A stretch of DNA of 64,000 nucleotides from Alphaproteobacteria bacterium (lineage in GTDB: Bacteria > Pseudomonadota > Alphaproteobacteria > UBA8366 > Aestuariispiraceae), in contig JAWPMN010000001.1 of assembly GCA_033344895.1 (NCBI GenBank), positions 4,472,001-4,536,000 on the forward strand. Direction: 5' to 3'. Below, piece after piece: positions 45,777-55,066 of the stretch. Below the pieces are notes generated by a model that had not been told where the DNA came from, searched no databases, and saw only the letters and a program-made list of their open reading frames with translations. The position numbers were made by a program, and so were the translations under genes. Within the stretch, counting starts at the first letter, position 1. The number at the start of each line of letters is the position of its first letter.

Positions 45777-47318
45777 TCAGACACCCCCACCGCCAACGAC
45801 GACTTTCACCCGTCCGCCATTCGGCAGGGCCTCCTGCGGCTTCAGGTCGTTGATCACACGGAAGGCCGCCTGACTGAACTTTCCTTCCGGGAAGTTGGAC
45901 GCCAGCGACGCGACAGTGTCGCCGGGCGAAATCGGAACCACGATGATCTGGTAGGGCTGAATCCGCGATGCCTCCGCTTCGCTGAGCAAACGGAAGGAAT
46001 AGGTCGTCTCCCGGAACGGTACATTAAGACCGGAGGTCTGGGCAGGATCCGAAATGAACCGGAACCGGAACACGCGGTCCCCCTCGCCCTGGATCGCTAC
46101 GGCACGATAGTCCAGGCCGTTGAGCCGGGTTGCCCCCGTCGCCGCAGGGCGACCGTTGATGTCGATGCGCCCGACGTCGGTCAGATTGACGCCCTTGCCC
46201 CAATCCCCGGTCAGGTAGCTCAATATGTCGCCGGACTTGTTCCGATCGGCATCAAAGACGATGGCGGCTTTGACATTGTCCTTCTGGGCGACGACCTCAC
46301 TCGTCCCGTTCTGGATCGTGAAACCTTCCGGGACCTCGAATCGAAAACGCAGGTCGGGATGGATGAATTCCGTTCCGCGCACAATCCCCTGCTTCGGATC
46401 GTCGCCATAGAGCATGCCGTCAATGTTCTCCAGGTAGCGATCTCGGTTCACGACCTGACCGGCATTCGAATACTCCGCAGCAATGGTTTTAGCCTGTTGG
46501 ACGCGTTCGATCGTCCGGGGATGCGTCGCATTGATATTGCGCTCATCGACGCTGCCTGCGGGAAGGCCACGCTTTTCGGCTTCGATCTGCGAATGATCGC
46601 GCATCGTGTCCAGAAAGCCGACCATGGCTTCCGGATCATACCCGGCTTCGGACATGTAGCGCATGCCCAGGCTGTCCGCTTCCAGTTCCTGCTCGCGTGA
46701 GAAACTCTTCAGGACGGCGTTGGCGATACCGCTGCCCAATTGTCCCACCGCTCGCTGACCGGTCAGCAGCACCGCCCCCATCAGCAGTCCCTGCGCCAGT
46801 TGCGATTGGGCAATCCGCTGCGCCGTGTGGCGCGCATTCACATGGCCAATCTCATGTGCGATGACGCCCGCCAGTTCCGCCTCGTTGGAAGCAAGGGTGA
46901 TCAGGCCGCGCGAGACATAGCAATAACCCCCCGGCAAGGCGAAGGCGTTGATGATCGGAGAGTTGACGATGGTGAACTGATACTGAAATTCCTGATACTC
47001 GGCGTAACGGGACAGCTCCTGACCGATCCGCGACACATAGGTCTGCAGGCGCGGGTTCTCATATTCGCCGCCGAAAGCCTCGACCAGTTTCGGATGCTGC
47101 TCCCGACCGATCTTCTTGTCGTCTTCCAGGGTATTGAACCCGGTCAACTGGCTCTCGCCGGTCGCCCGATTGGTCGTTACGCAGCCTGACACTGTCGCAG
47201 CTGCGCCGCCGACCAGCCCCAGCTTCAGGGCAGCGCGCCGGCTTACGTGATACCCGTGCGCGCAGCCCAATCCGCATATGTGGGTCTTGCCGCCCGCGAC
47301 GTTCGTCATGTCCCGCAT
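45777..47318 (-). CDS. M48 metalloprotease, predicted Tat-exported lipoprotein
   Basis: The 513-aa protease has HEIGH at 155-159 and the downstream Glu in EQELEADSLGMRYM, both zinc ligands of M48 peptidases. The N-terminus has a twin-Arg motif at 27-28 (SRRAALKLG) followed by a lipobox with Cys46 (TVSGC), so export by Tat and lipid anchoring are predicted. The C-terminus (IVVPISPGDTVASLASNF) looks like a LysM-type repeat. It resembles the BepA/LoiP quality-control proteases of the envelope. Confidence 0.9.
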   Translation of the reverse strand: MRDMTNVAGGKTHICGLGCAHGYHVSRRAALKLGLVGGAAATVSGCVTTNRATGESQLTGFNTLEDDKKIGREQHPKLVEAFGGEYENPRLQTYVSRIGQELSRYAEYQEFQYQFTIVNSPIINAFALPGGYCYVSRGLITLASNEAELAGVIAHEIGHVNARHTAQRIAQSQLAQGLLMGAVLLTGQRAVGQLGSGIANAVLKSFSREQELEADSLGMRYMSEAGYDPEAMVGFLDTMRDHSQIEAEKRGLPAGSVDERNINATHPRTIERVQQAKTIAAEYSNAGQVVNRDRYLENIDGMLYGDDPKQGIVRGTEFIHPDLRFRFEVPEGFTIQNGTSEVVAQKDNVKAAIVFDADRNKSGDILSYLTGDWGKGVNLTDVGRIDINGRPAATGATRLNGLDYRAVAIQGEGDRVFRFRFISDPAQTSGLNVPFRETTYSFRLLSEAEASRIQPYQIIVVPISPGDTVASLASNFPEGKFSQAAFRVINDLKPQEALPNGGRVKVVVGGGGV

Positions 47319-47742
47319 TACGTCCTCACACCTGTTCGTATCGCATCCAGACTATAAATGTGCTGTTGCCCTGAAAAACAGTACGTATGTCCAAATTCAG
47401 GGCATTCGCATATCGAAATGGGATTTGCAGAATGAATTGCAAATTGCAAATCTCTCAGCCGGACCTGGACACGAGACCACAGGCAAAGAAATTGACTAAA
47501 GATTTTTTCTTTCTTTAAAAACAATATTTTAATTCATTTTTTGCAACCGAATTGGGCACCAACACCAAACTGGCATGCTTATTGGAACTATGAGTGTGCT
47601 TGGTGCGGACCATGTCACCCGATCGCAAGTCGCACCGTGCCAGGCAAGTCATCCGGTCTCGACCGGAATCGAGATCCCCGGGCCTCTTGCCGACCCTCCC
47701 CACCCTCAGGCAAGAGGTTCGGGTTTCTCTATTTTGACCCTC
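47319..47742. other. AT-rich intergenic region upstream of the M48 protease
   Basis: These 424 bases are clearly richer in A and T than their surroundings between 47330 and 47600, with T-runs at 47501-47517. It contains the doubled TTGCAAATTGCAAAT near 47440. Short reading frames here have no supporting ribosome-binding site. The region likely holds the protease promoter; a small RNA is possible but not shown. Confidence 0.35.
47652..47717 (-). terminator. Hairpins after tadA
   Basis: A 9-bp perfect stem (CCTCTTGCC pairing with GGCAAGAGG, 47683-47717, 17-nt loop) and a second hairpin TCCGGT-CTCG-ACCGGA (47652-47667) follow the tadA stop. On the plus strand the first is followed by a T-rich stretch. 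Termination of tadA on the minus strand is plausible but lacks a T-run. Confidence 0.35.
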
Positions 47743-48189
47743 TCAACGCAAATTCCTGAAGAATTGCTGCAGCAGATCGGCGGCCTGTTTCTCTCTCACA
47801 CCGCCCACGACTTCCGGACGGTGGTGACAGGTATCCCGCTCGAAAATGCGGGCGCCATGCTCCACGCCGCCGCCTTTCGGGTCATAGGCGCCGAAGACGA
47901 TCCTGCGCAGCCTGGCATGAGAAATCGCGGTCGCGCACATCCCGCAAGGCTCCAGCGTCACATAGAGATCGCAATCCGGCAGCCGAGGCTCCCCCCTTGT
48001 CGCGCAGGCAGCACGGATCGCCAGCAGTTCCGCATGTCCCGTCGGATCGCACTCCGCCTCGACCCGATTGCCGGCCCGCGCAAGGATGCGGCCGCTGGCG
48101 GCCTCCACGATGACCGCGCCAACGGGCACTTCGCCGCGCTGGGCGGCCAGTTCGGCTTCCTCGAATGCGATATCCATTGGGTCCGGCAT
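47743..48189 (-). CDS. tadA: tRNA adenosine(34) deaminase
   Basis: TadA converts A34 of tRNA-Arg(ACG) to inosine. The 148-aa zinc deaminase has the catalytic PTGHAELLAIRAA (His ligand and Glu proton shuttle) and LEPCGMCATAISHARL (two Cys ligands), plus FGAYDPKGGGVEHG. It is divergent from the rluB-type gene, which also modifies RNA. Confidence 0.93.
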   Translation of the reverse strand: MPDPMDIAFEEAELAAQRGEVPVGAVIVEAASGRILARAGNRVEAECDPTGHAELLAIRAACATRGEPRLPDCDLYVTLEPCGMCATAISHARLRRIVFGAYDPKGGGVEHGARIFERDTCHHRPEVVGGVREKQAADLLQQFFRNLR

Positions 48190-48298
48190 GGCGCGTTTCC
48201 GTTAAAGTGCGCGTCTCCACGCGGCTTGCGGCGGCCCGCCCACAGGTTTAAGGCTTTGCCGACACGCAATTCTCTAGCAGGGCAAGGGCAAGCACGCC

Positions 48299-49276
48299 AT
48301 GACCGATAGCGATTCCCAACGCTTGGCGAAACGCATCGCGCGCGCAGGTCTGTGCTCGCGACGGGATGCGGAACGCTGGATCGAGGCCGGCCGTGTCGTG
48401 GTAAACGGCACGAAGATCACCAGCCCGGCCCTGAATGTCGGCCCGGAGGATGAAATCCTGGTCGACGGCACGCCGCTGCCCGCCGAACAGGCCGCGCGGC
48501 TTTGGAAATACAACAAGCCGACCGGCCTTGTGGTCACCGCCCGCGATGAGAAGGGACGCCCGACCATCTTCGAACGCCTGCCGCCTGCCCTGCCCCGGGT
48601 GGTCAGCATCGGTCGCCTGGACCTCAACTCCGAAGGCCTGCTGCTTCTGACCAATGACGGCGAACTGGCCCGGAAGCTGGAATTGCCGGCCACCGGTTGG
48701 ATTCGCCGGTATCGCGTGCGCGTCCACGGCCGTGTCGAAGCCGAAAAGCTGGAAAGCCTGGCAAACGGCGTCACCATCGACGGCATTCGCTACGGCGAAA
48801 TCCGCGCCGAGCTGGAGCGGCAGCAAGGTGCGAATGCCTGGGTGGTGGTATCCCTGACCGAGGGCAAGAACCGCGAGGTCCGGAAGGTCATGGAGCATCT
48901 CGGCTATGTGGTGAACCGCCTGATCCGGGTGTCCTATGGACCGTTTCACCTCGGCGCCATGGCCCGCGGCGCTGTGGAGGAGGTTCCGGCCAAGATCATG
49001 CGCGACCTGATCGGCGGGGAAAGCAGCAAGAACCACGGCAATTGGGCGAAGGCCAAGCCGAAGCAGAAGTTCAGCCCCCGGCGCAACGTCAAGTCACGCC
49101 CGGATGATGAAGCCGGCGGCAAGAAGGCCGCGACGAAGAAGCCCCTCGCCAAGAAGGGTGCCGCCAAGAGGGCGGGCGGGCGCGCTCCGACTTCGGCATC
49201 GGCGGAATCCAGACCTTCCGGGGCCGGGCGCCCGGCCACACGACGGGGGACGCCGAATGCGGATCGTCGCCGGTAG
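48299..49276 (+). CDS. rluB: rRNA pseudouridine synthase, RluB type
   Basis: The 325-aa protein has an N-terminal S4 RNA-binding domain (RLAKRIARAGLCSRRDAERWIEAGRVVVNG) and the pseudouridine synthase motif GRLDLNSEGLLLLTNDG with the nucleophilic Asp. The last ~80 residues are rich in Lys, Arg and Ala and probably disordered. RluE or RluF types are alternatives. Its end overlaps rsmD by 20 bp. Confidence 0.9.
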   Translation: MTDSDSQRLAKRIARAGLCSRRDAERWIEAGRVVVNGTKITSPALNVGPEDEILVDGTPLPAEQAARLWKYNKPTGLVVTARDEKGRPTIFERLPPALPRVVSIGRLDLNSEGLLLLTNDGELARKLELPATGWIRRYRVRVHGRVEAEKLESLANGVTIDGIRYGEIRAELERQQGANAWVVVSLTEGKNREVRKVMEHLGYVVNRLIRVSYGPFHLGAMARGAVEEVPAKIMRDLIGGESSKNHGNWAKAKPKQKFSPRRNVKSRPDDEAGGKKAATKKPLAKKGAAKRAGGRAPTSASAESRPSGAGRPATRRGTPNADRRR

Positions 49277-49814
49277 CCGACGCGGTCTGACGCTGGAAGC
49301 GCCCGAGGGCCATACCACCCGCCCGACGACAGACCGGGCGCGGGAATCCCTGTTCAACATTCTGGCAGGCCCGAAGTATCTGGGCCGTCTGCGCGACCGT
49401 TCGGTGGCCGATTTCTTTGCCGGCAGCGGCGCCGTCGGCCTGGAAGCGATCAGCCGTGGTGCCGCGCAATGCCATTTCCTGGAGACCGACCCGGGTGCGC
49501 TGCAGGTACTGCGTCGGAACATCACCCGGATGAAGGACGCGGCAACCGCCTGCCATGTCCTGACCCAGGATGCGACACGCCCGCCAAGAGCGCGGGATGC
49601 CTGCGGCCTGCTGTTCCTGGATCCGCCCTATGACGTGGATGCCGCGGCGACGGCGCTGACCGCGGCCATCAGTGCAGGATGGATGGCCGATGACGGGTTG
49701 GCGGTCGTTCAGGTGCACCCCAAACGCGATTTCAGCGTCCCGGACGGACTGGAACAGGTCGACGACCGGAAGTATGGCGCAACGCGGTTCCTGTTTCTGG
49801 AGCGGCAAGGATGA
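49257..49814 (+). CDS. rsmD: 16S rRNA (guanine-966-N2)-methyltransferase
   Basis: RsmD methylates G966 of 16S rRNA. The 185-aa protein starts at ATG 49257 (MRIVAGSRRGLTLEAPEG) behind GGGGGA, inside the end of rluB. It has the SAM motif VADFFAGSGAVGLEA and the catalytic LFLDPPYD. It overlaps the following bluB by 4 bp. Confidence 0.94.
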   Translation: MRIVAGSRRGLTLEAPEGHTTRPTTDRARESLFNILAGPKYLGRLRDRSVADFFAGSGAVGLEAISRGAAQCHFLETDPGALQVLRRNITRMKDAATACHVLTQDATRPPRARDACGLLFLDPPYDVDAAATALTAAISAGWMADDGLAVVQVHPKRDFSVPDGLEQVDDRKYGATRFLFLERQG

Positions 49815-50455
49815 CCGGGTCGGCCCCGCAATTCGACCGGGATTTCCGCGCGACCCTGGACGAGCTGTTCGCCTGGCGCCGGGACGTACGGCATTTCCTG
49901 ACCGATCCCCTGCCGGACGGCGTGCTGGAGCGTCTGCTGGCGACGGCCGACCGCGCGCCCTCCGTCGGGCTCAGCCAGCCCTGGCGCTTCGTTCTCGTCG
50001 ATGACAAGACTGCACGTGCCCGCATCAAGGCATCGTTCGAGTCCTGCAATGCGGAGGCGCTGAAGGGCTATGACGGCGACAAGGCCTCGCTCTACGCCCG
50101 TCTGAAACTTCAGGGTCTGGACGATGCGCCGCATCAACTGGCGGTGTTCTGCGACCCGGATCCGGACCAGGGATCCGGGCTGGGCCGCAAGACCATGCCG
50201 GAGACCCTGGATTTTTCCGTCGTGGGCGCGATCCAGACGCTTTGGCTCGCGGCACGGGCGGAAGGGATCGGGCTGGGCTGGCTGTCGATCCTGGATCCCG
50301 GCGAGATGAACGCCGCGCTGGACGTTCCACAGGACTGGCGGTTCATTGCCTATCTGTGCATCGGCTATCCGGCCAGAACCAGCGACACCCCGGAGCTGGA
50401 AAGCGCCGGCTGGGAGACGCGCCGCCCCGTGGAAGACCGCATCTTCCGCCGGTAA
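49811..50455 (+). CDS. bluB: 5,6-dimethylbenzimidazole synthase
   Basis: BluB destroys reduced FMN with oxygen to make dimethylbenzimidazole, the lower ligand of vitamin B12. The 214-aa nitroreductase-fold protein has [40 protein letters not shown] and [13 protein letters not shown], all typical of BluB. It sits in an RNA-modification operon and no other cobalamin gene is nearby. Confidence 0.92.
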   Translation: MTGSAPQFDRDFRATLDELFAWRRDVRHFLTDPLPDGVLERLLATADRAPSVGLSQPWRFVLVDDKTARARIKASFESCNAEALKGYDGDKASLYARLKLQGLDDAPHQLAVFCDPDPDQGSGLGRKTMPETLDFSVVGAIQTLWLAARAEGIGLGWLSILDPGEMNAALDVPQDWRFIAYLCIGYPARTSDTPELESAGWETRRPVEDRIFRR

Positions 50456-50495
50456 TCCTTGCGTCAGACGGGGTTTTTCCTATATCTCCCCCGCC

Positions 50496-51683
50496 ATGAG
50501 TGACGTGAAAGCCAGCCTGTCCGACTTCGACCTGCCCGACATGGATGTGCCGGATGGCGCGCGCGTGGTCGTGGCGATGTCCGGCGGGGTGGATTCCTCC
50601 GTCACCGCGGCGCTGTTGAAGGAGCTGGGCTACGACGTCGTCGGCATCACGCTGCAGCTCTATGACCATGGGGCCGCGATCCAGCGCAAGGGCGCCTGCT
50701 GCGCCGGCCAGGATATCCACGACGCCCGCAACGTGGCGGAGCGGATCGGCATCCCGCATTACGTCCTGGATTACGAAAGCGCCTTTCGTGACGCCGTGAT
50801 CGAGGATTTCGCGGACGCCTATGCCCGCGGTGAAACTCCGATCCCCTGCGTGCGCTGCAATCAGACGGTAAAGTTCCGCGATCTGCTCGGCACCGCGCGG
50901 GATCTGGGTGCGGAGGCACTGGCCACCGGCCATTACATCCGCCGCCACCGCGCACCGGAAGGCCGCGCGGAACTGCACGCCGCCGTCGACCCCTCCAAGG
51001 ATCAGAGCTATTTCCTCTTCGCGACCACCCAGGCACAGCTCGATTTCCTGCGGTTTCCGCTGGGGGGCCTGAACAAGACCCAGACCCGGGCCCTGGCGGA
51101 GCGCTTCGATCTGCCCGTGGCAGCAAAGCCGGACAGCCAGGACATCTGTTTCGTCCCGGACGGGTCCTATGCCCGTATCGTCGAGAAGCTGCGCCCCGAC
51201 GCCGCCCGCCCGGGTGAAATCGTCCACATGGACGGCAGCGTCCTGGGGCAGCATGACGGCGTGCTGAACTACACGATCGGACAGCGCAAGGGATTGGGCA
51301 TAGGCGGCCGCAAGGACGACACAGACCCGCTCTATGTCGTGCGGCTGGACCCCGAGGCGGCGCGTGTCATCGTCGGTCCGCGCGAGGCACTGGCCGTGGC
51401 TCGCCTGCGCCTGTCCGACGTCAACTGGCTAGGCCCGGCGCGCCTGTCCGACGGCCCTCAGCCGGTGCTGGTCAAGATCCGGAACACGATGGCACCGGTC
51501 CCGGCACGGGTCGAAGCGACGACGCTGGGCGATGTCGAGGTTGTATTCGAAGACCCGCAGCAGGGCGTCTCCCCGGGCCAGGCCTGCGTCTTCTACGACC
51601 CTGACGGCGCCGCAAGCCATGTTCTGGGTGGCGGCTGGATCCTGCGCGAGGGCATTCGCGGCCCCGACGAACTGGCGGCCTGA
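50496..51683 (+). CDS. mnmA: tRNA-specific 2-thiouridylase
   Basis: MnmA thiolates U34 of tRNA for Lys, Glu and Gln. The 395-aa protein starts at ATG 50496, and the frame before it overlaps bluB. It has the PP-loop [15 protein letters not shown], the nucleophile Cys in [14 protein letters not shown] and the second Cys in [10 protein letters not shown]. It follows bluB by 40 nt. Confidence 0.96.
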   Translation: MSDVKASLSDFDLPDMDVPDGARVVVAMSGGVDSSVTAALLKELGYDVVGITLQLYDHGAAIQRKGACCAGQDIHDARNVAERIGIPHYVLDYESAFRDAVIEDFADAYARGETPIPCVRCNQTVKFRDLLGTARDLGAEALATGHYIRRHRAPEGRAELHAAVDPSKDQSYFLFATTQAQLDFLRFPLGGLNKTQTRALAERFDLPVAAKPDSQDICFVPDGSYARIVEKLRPDAARPGEIVHMDGSVLGQHDGVLNYTIGQRKGLGIGGRKDDTDPLYVVRLDPEAARVIVGPREALAVARLRLSDVNWLGPARLSDGPQPVLVKIRNTMAPVPARVEATTLGDVEVVFEDPQQGVSPGQACVFYDPDGAASHVLGGGWILREGIRGPDELAA

Positions 51684-51695
51684 GAGTCCGGACGC

Positions 51696-52478
51696 ATGCC
51701 ATTGCGGCTTTCCCTGCCCCGGTGCGGCGCAACCATCGGCCTTTCTGCATTGCTGCTGGTTCTGAGCCTGGCCCGACCGGTTCAGGCACAGGACGCCCCC
51801 TCGGGGACGACACGTGAAGGGGACGACGGCGCGCCGCTGTCGCTGCTGGTCGTCGAAAGCGGCGTCCGCGAAATCGGCCGGATCCAGACCGCCTTCACGG
51901 ATTACCTGAAGGAGCATCTCGACCGGACGATCGATACCCCCTCCCTCCCGGCGGGACGGGTTCATGTCGCGATGCGCGAACCCATTCTGGTCTGCTCCAT
52001 CGGCCTGATCCGCCTGCCCCAGGTCGAAGACGACTATCACTGGGTCCTGCCGATCATCCGGTCGCGCATCGTGCGCTATGGCTCCGGCAACATGTCCGCC
52101 GATCTGGACGACGACCGGTATGGTGTGATGTTGGGCACGACAATCGAACACTACGCCCGGCTGGCCGGTGAAGACGTCACCCCGATATCGGAGCGCGAGA
52201 GCATATTCGAGATGCTGAAGCGCGGTCGCCTGCGCGGGATCATCGATGTCGACATCGTGGTCAACTTCAGGCTGGCGGCGGACCCGGACCTGATCCTGAA
52301 GGAAGAGGCCGTCCTGGCGGAGGTCTATGGCTGGCTTGCCTGTTCCAAGGCGGTGCCGGAGGCCACGCGCGACAGGCTTGCCGCCATCGTCCGGGACGGT
52401 GCCGGCAGCGGCGCGCTGCTGGATCGTCTGCCCGTCCCGGAAATCCGGCGCTATATTCCGGCCCATCTCATCGACTGA
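51696..52478 (+). CDS. Periplasmic solute-binding-like protein
   Basis: The 260-aa protein has a signal peptide ending ARPVQA-QD and the outline of a family 3 extracellular solute-binding protein (LSLLVVESGVREIGRIQTAF, MLGTTIEHYARL, MLKRGRLRGIIDVDI). No ABC permease or ATPase gene is adjacent. It begins 13 nt after mnmA, so it may be read through from that operon. The ligand is unknown. Confidence 0.7.
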   Translation: MPLRLSLPRCGATIGLSALLLVLSLARPVQAQDAPSGTTREGDDGAPLSLLVVESGVREIGRIQTAFTDYLKEHLDRTIDTPSLPAGRVHVAMREPILVCSIGLIRLPQVEDDYHWVLPIIRSRIVRYGSGNMSADLDDDRYGVMLGTTIEHYARLAGEDVTPISERESIFEMLKRGRLRGIIDVDIVVNFRLAADPDLILKEEAVLAEVYGWLACSKAVPEATRDRLAAIVRDGAGSGALLDRLPVPEIRRYIPAHLID

Positions 52479-52496
52479 TTTCCCGGAGGGACGCCG

Positions 52497-53348
52497 TCAG
52501 GCAACCTTCTTGCGCCCCGCCTGGTTGTCATAGATCGAATCCGCCGTGGCCTCCCGCGGCAGGGGCAGGCGCATCGGGACACCGGTGGCGCGGGGCGTCA
52601 GCGTTGGCTCCCCTCTCAGGATCAGCGTGTCATAGGCGGACAGGTCCCGCGCCTCGAAGACCGGAAAGGCATCCACGGCGGAATAGGAAAAGAGCAGCAG
52701 CGGCCGCTCCCGGTCGGACCGGTTTTCCGTCGACGCATGCAGGGTGCGGACATGATGGATCGAAACCGACCCTGCCGGCGCGGTCAGGGAAACCGCCTTC
52801 GGCACCTCCCCGGTCAGGTCCGTGTCGGAAATGCCACCGACGAACAACCCGCCATCGTGATGATCGTAGACCGGTCCTCTGTGCGATCCGGGAATCACCA
52901 TCAGCGGCCCGTTCTCCGCCGTGCAATCCTCGATCATCACACCGACGGCCAGAAGGTCGTCATTGGTATGCGGATAGAACGCCCAGTCCTGATGCCAGTC
53001 GATCTGCGCCTTCCCGCCCGGCGGTTTGAAATTGAGCTTGGAATGGTCGAATCGCGCCGTGCCGCCCAGCAGGTCGGCGACCGGATCGACGATCAGCGGA
53101 TCGCGCATCAGCGCATCGAATGTCGGATGCTGAAGGACCGGGTCCTTCACCCGGCGGAGCTTCGGTGTCTCCGGACCATGCCCCGGCGCCACGTCGAAGA
53201 CCGGTGTGCTGGCGGTCACGCGCCGCGCGCGCTCCCGAAAGGCCGAAATGACCTCCCGGATCTCGACCAGCCGCGCCTCCGGGATCAGGCGCTCAAGGAC
53301 AAGATAGCCGTTCTCCCGATAGAATTCCCGCTGTTCATCCGTCAGCAT
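52497..53348 (-). CDS. Phytanoyl-CoA dioxygenase family protein
   Basis: The 283-aa 2-oxoglutarate oxygenase has the iron-binding WHQDWAFYPH (HxD), the distal His in IHHVRTLHAS and an Arg-rich 2-oxoglutarate region. Family members hydroxylate many small molecules, including ectoine and phytanoyl-CoA; the substrate is not evident. It stands alone, convergent with the solute-binding gene. Confidence 0.87.
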   Translation of the reverse strand: MLTDEQREFYRENGYLVLERLIPEARLVEIREVISAFRERARRVTASTPVFDVAPGHGPETPKLRRVKDPVLQHPTFDALMRDPLIVDPVADLLGGTARFDHSKLNFKPPGGKAQIDWHQDWAFYPHTNDDLLAVGVMIEDCTAENGPLMVIPGSHRGPVYDHHDGGLFVGGISDTDLTGEVPKAVSLTAPAGSVSIHHVRTLHASTENRSDRERPLLLFSYSAVDAFPVFEARDLSAYDTLILRGEPTLTPRATGVPMRLPLPREATADSIYDNQAGRKKVA

Positions 53349-53458
53349 CGACTTCCGGCCTCCCTGACATACGGCGCCCTATGCCCTGCCCCGATGGTGA
53401 AACCGTCGGTGATCGTCGACTATGCGGTTCAGGACACAAATTTGCGCGTTCGACCCGC

Positions 53459-53487
53459 TTGACAGCCCGGCGCGGTCTTTATAGATA
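53459..53487 (+). promoter_or_regulatory. Candidate promoter of tRNA-CAT
   Basis: TTGACA at 53459-53464 is a perfect -35. TATAGA (15-bp spacer) or TAGATA (17-bp spacer) follows at 53480-53487. It points at the tRNA that starts at 53561. Confidence 0.5.
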
Positions 53488-53560
53488 AGCGCACCTCGTC
53501 GAAGGAACTCCGGCCCGGCCGGAAAGCCTGCCGGCGGGGATCGATGCGGAACGGCATCAC

Positions 53561-53637
53561 GGCGGATTAGCTCAGTTGGTTAGAGCGGTGGAATCATAAT
53601 CCATGTGTCCGGGGTTCGAGTCCCTGATCCGCCACCA
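53561..53637 (+). tRNA. tRNA with CAT anticodon, probably elongator tRNA-Met
   Basis: The 77-nt cloverleaf is complete with encoded CCA. The acceptor stem pairs GGCGGAT with ATCCGCC and the discriminator is A. The anticodon loop ATCATAA within GTGGA/TCCAT gives CAT. It is not initiator-like, since the first pair is a normal G-C. tRNA-Ile2, whose C34 is changed to lysidine, shares this anticodon and cannot be excluded by eye. Confidence 0.9.
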
Positions 53638-53803
53638 TCCCCTCTATCAGCTTCGTTTTGGATCGCGGCCCATCCAACACGGGAATGGGCAGGTGCAGTC
53701 GTTTGTGCCCGTTTCCGCGCTCGCATCGGGCGGCAAATCTCCTTAGTCTCGCTCACGGGTCGGGGAAATTACCCCGGCGAGATCAAGACGATGGGGGGAC
53801 GAG

Positions 53804-54685
53804 ATGGGAATCGTGACGGATGTGGTGCTGCCGCTGGCCTTGGCCTTCATCATGTTTTCACTGGGGCTGGGGCTGACCGTCGCGGATTTCGCCCGGGTTG
53901 CGAAGGCGCCGCGTGACTTCCTGATCGGCGCGCTGTCCCAGATCGTGCTGCTGCCCCTCGTCGCCTTCGGCCTGGTCAGCCTGTGGCCGCTCACCCCGGA
54001 ACTGGCCCCGGAACTGGCCCCGGAACTGGCATTGGGGGTGATGATCATCGCCGCGGCGCCGGGCGGCGTGACGTCGAACATCCTGACGGCCTTCGCCAGG
54101 GGCGATGTGGCCCTGTCGATCTCCCTGACCGCGGTGATCAGCCTTCTGTCGGTTCTGACCATCCCGTTCATCGTCGTCTTCTCCTACGGACATTTCGTCG
54201 GCGGCGATGCCGGGCCCGTTTCGGTCACGAGCACCGCGATCGGTGTCTTCGTGATCGTCACGATCCCGGTGCTGATCGGCCTGCTGACCCGGCGCTTCGC
54301 CGAAGGCCTCGCGCGGCGCATCGTGCCGGCGACCAACAAGGCGTCCGCCGTGCTGTTCGCGCTCGTCCTGCTGGGCGCGATTCTTCAGGAGCGTGCCAAT
54401 ATCGTCGATTACTTCGCCCAGGCCGGGCTTGTGACGCTGGCGCTCAACGTCGTGATGATGGGATTGGCCTACGCCATCGCACGGTGTCTCGCCACCGGCG
54501 CACCGCAGGCCATCGCCATTTCGATCGAATGCGGGCTGCAGAACGGGACCCTGGCCATCGCCGTTGCGACCCTGCTTTTCGGCGGCGGTCTGGCGACGGT
54601 CCCGGCCGCGACCTATAGCCTGATCATGTTCGCCACGGCGCTGATCTTCATCGCCTATCTTCGACGCAGGCACGCGCCGTCCTAG
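53804..54685 (+). CDS. Bile acid:sodium symporter (BASS) family transporter
   Basis: The 293-aa protein has eight to ten membrane segments and BASS-family features (FIMFSLGLGLTVADFARV, AAAPGGVTSNILTAFARGD, ISIECGLQNGTLAIAVA with the sodium-site Glu). A PELA-PELA-PELA repeat sits between hydrophobic segments at ~65-76. The substrate is unknown; organic acids or sterol-like anions are typical. It is a single-gene unit. Confidence 0.87.
   Translation: MGIVTDVVLPLALAFIMFSLGLGLTVADFARVAKAPRDFLIGALSQIVLLPLVAFGLVSLWPLTPELAPELAPELALGVMIIAAAPGGVTSNILTAFARGDVALSISLTAVISLLSVLTIPFIVVFSYGHFVGGDAGPVSVTSTAIGVFVIVTIPVLIGLLTRRFAEGLARRIVPATNKASAVLFALVLLGAILQERANIVDYFAQAGLVTLALNVVMMGLAYAIARCLATGAPQAIAISIECGLQNGTLAIAVATLLFGGGLATVPAATYSLIMFATALIFIAYLRRRHAPS
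53994..54029 (+). repeat. Triple 12-bp tandem repeat inside the BASS gene
   Basis: CCCCGGAACTGG occurs three times in a row without mismatch. It encodes Pro-Glu-Leu-Ala units in a loop between membrane segments. The 12-bp unit keeps the frame, so copy number could change by slippage without breaking the gene. Confidence 0.9.
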
Positions 54686-55066
54686 GCTACGCGCGCGCCT
54701 CGACCAGGGCCATGGGCAGGACGGACGAGGCGATTCCCCTCGCCCAATGACGGCGAGAGCACCCCGCCACGAGAGGAAAAATCTCGAAATCTCGGCCGCG
54801 CTGCAACGCCCGGAAAACTGGACAGCAGGCCACGTTGCAACCGACCAGCAACGCCTTTCCAGCCCCCTGGAAATGTTCCCGAGCGGTTGACGCGTGTATC
54901 ACAGACATTATGTGGTTCGGTGAGCCGGGGCGCCGGGCAGGCACCTTCCTGTCGGGCCGAGGCTCTCAAATCTTCGCACCCCCTACGATTTGACGGTGCC
55001 CCAGGCCGGGGCCGGCAGGATTTCTGCAGCTCCGGCACGCATGCCAAAGCGAAAGGAGTTCATTGT
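54686..55066. other. Intergenic region before the secreted duplicated protein
   Basis: These 381 bases contain no supported gene. A TTGACG at 54887-54892 could be the -35 of the downstream gene, but the matching -10 is poor. Immediately before the next gene is AAAGGAG. Nothing else stands out. Confidence 0.3.

Noticed and set aside
47515-47703. 62-aa frame on the minus strand in the AT-rich gap
   Set aside because: It has no ribosome-binding site or domain and overlaps the hairpins downstream of tadA.
49814-50495. Cobalamin riboswitch near bluB
   Set aside because: bluB overlaps rsmD, so there is no leader, and no B12-box-like sequence was recognised.
37380-53637. tRNA genes as integration sites of a mobile element
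   Set aside because: No integrase, no direct repeat of a tRNA 3' end and no shift in base use was seen near either tRNA.
54682-55047. 121-aa frame on the minus strand in the gap before the secreted protein
   Set aside because: There is no ribosome-binding site or recognisable domain, and residue use is Arg/Pro-rich like other shadows.
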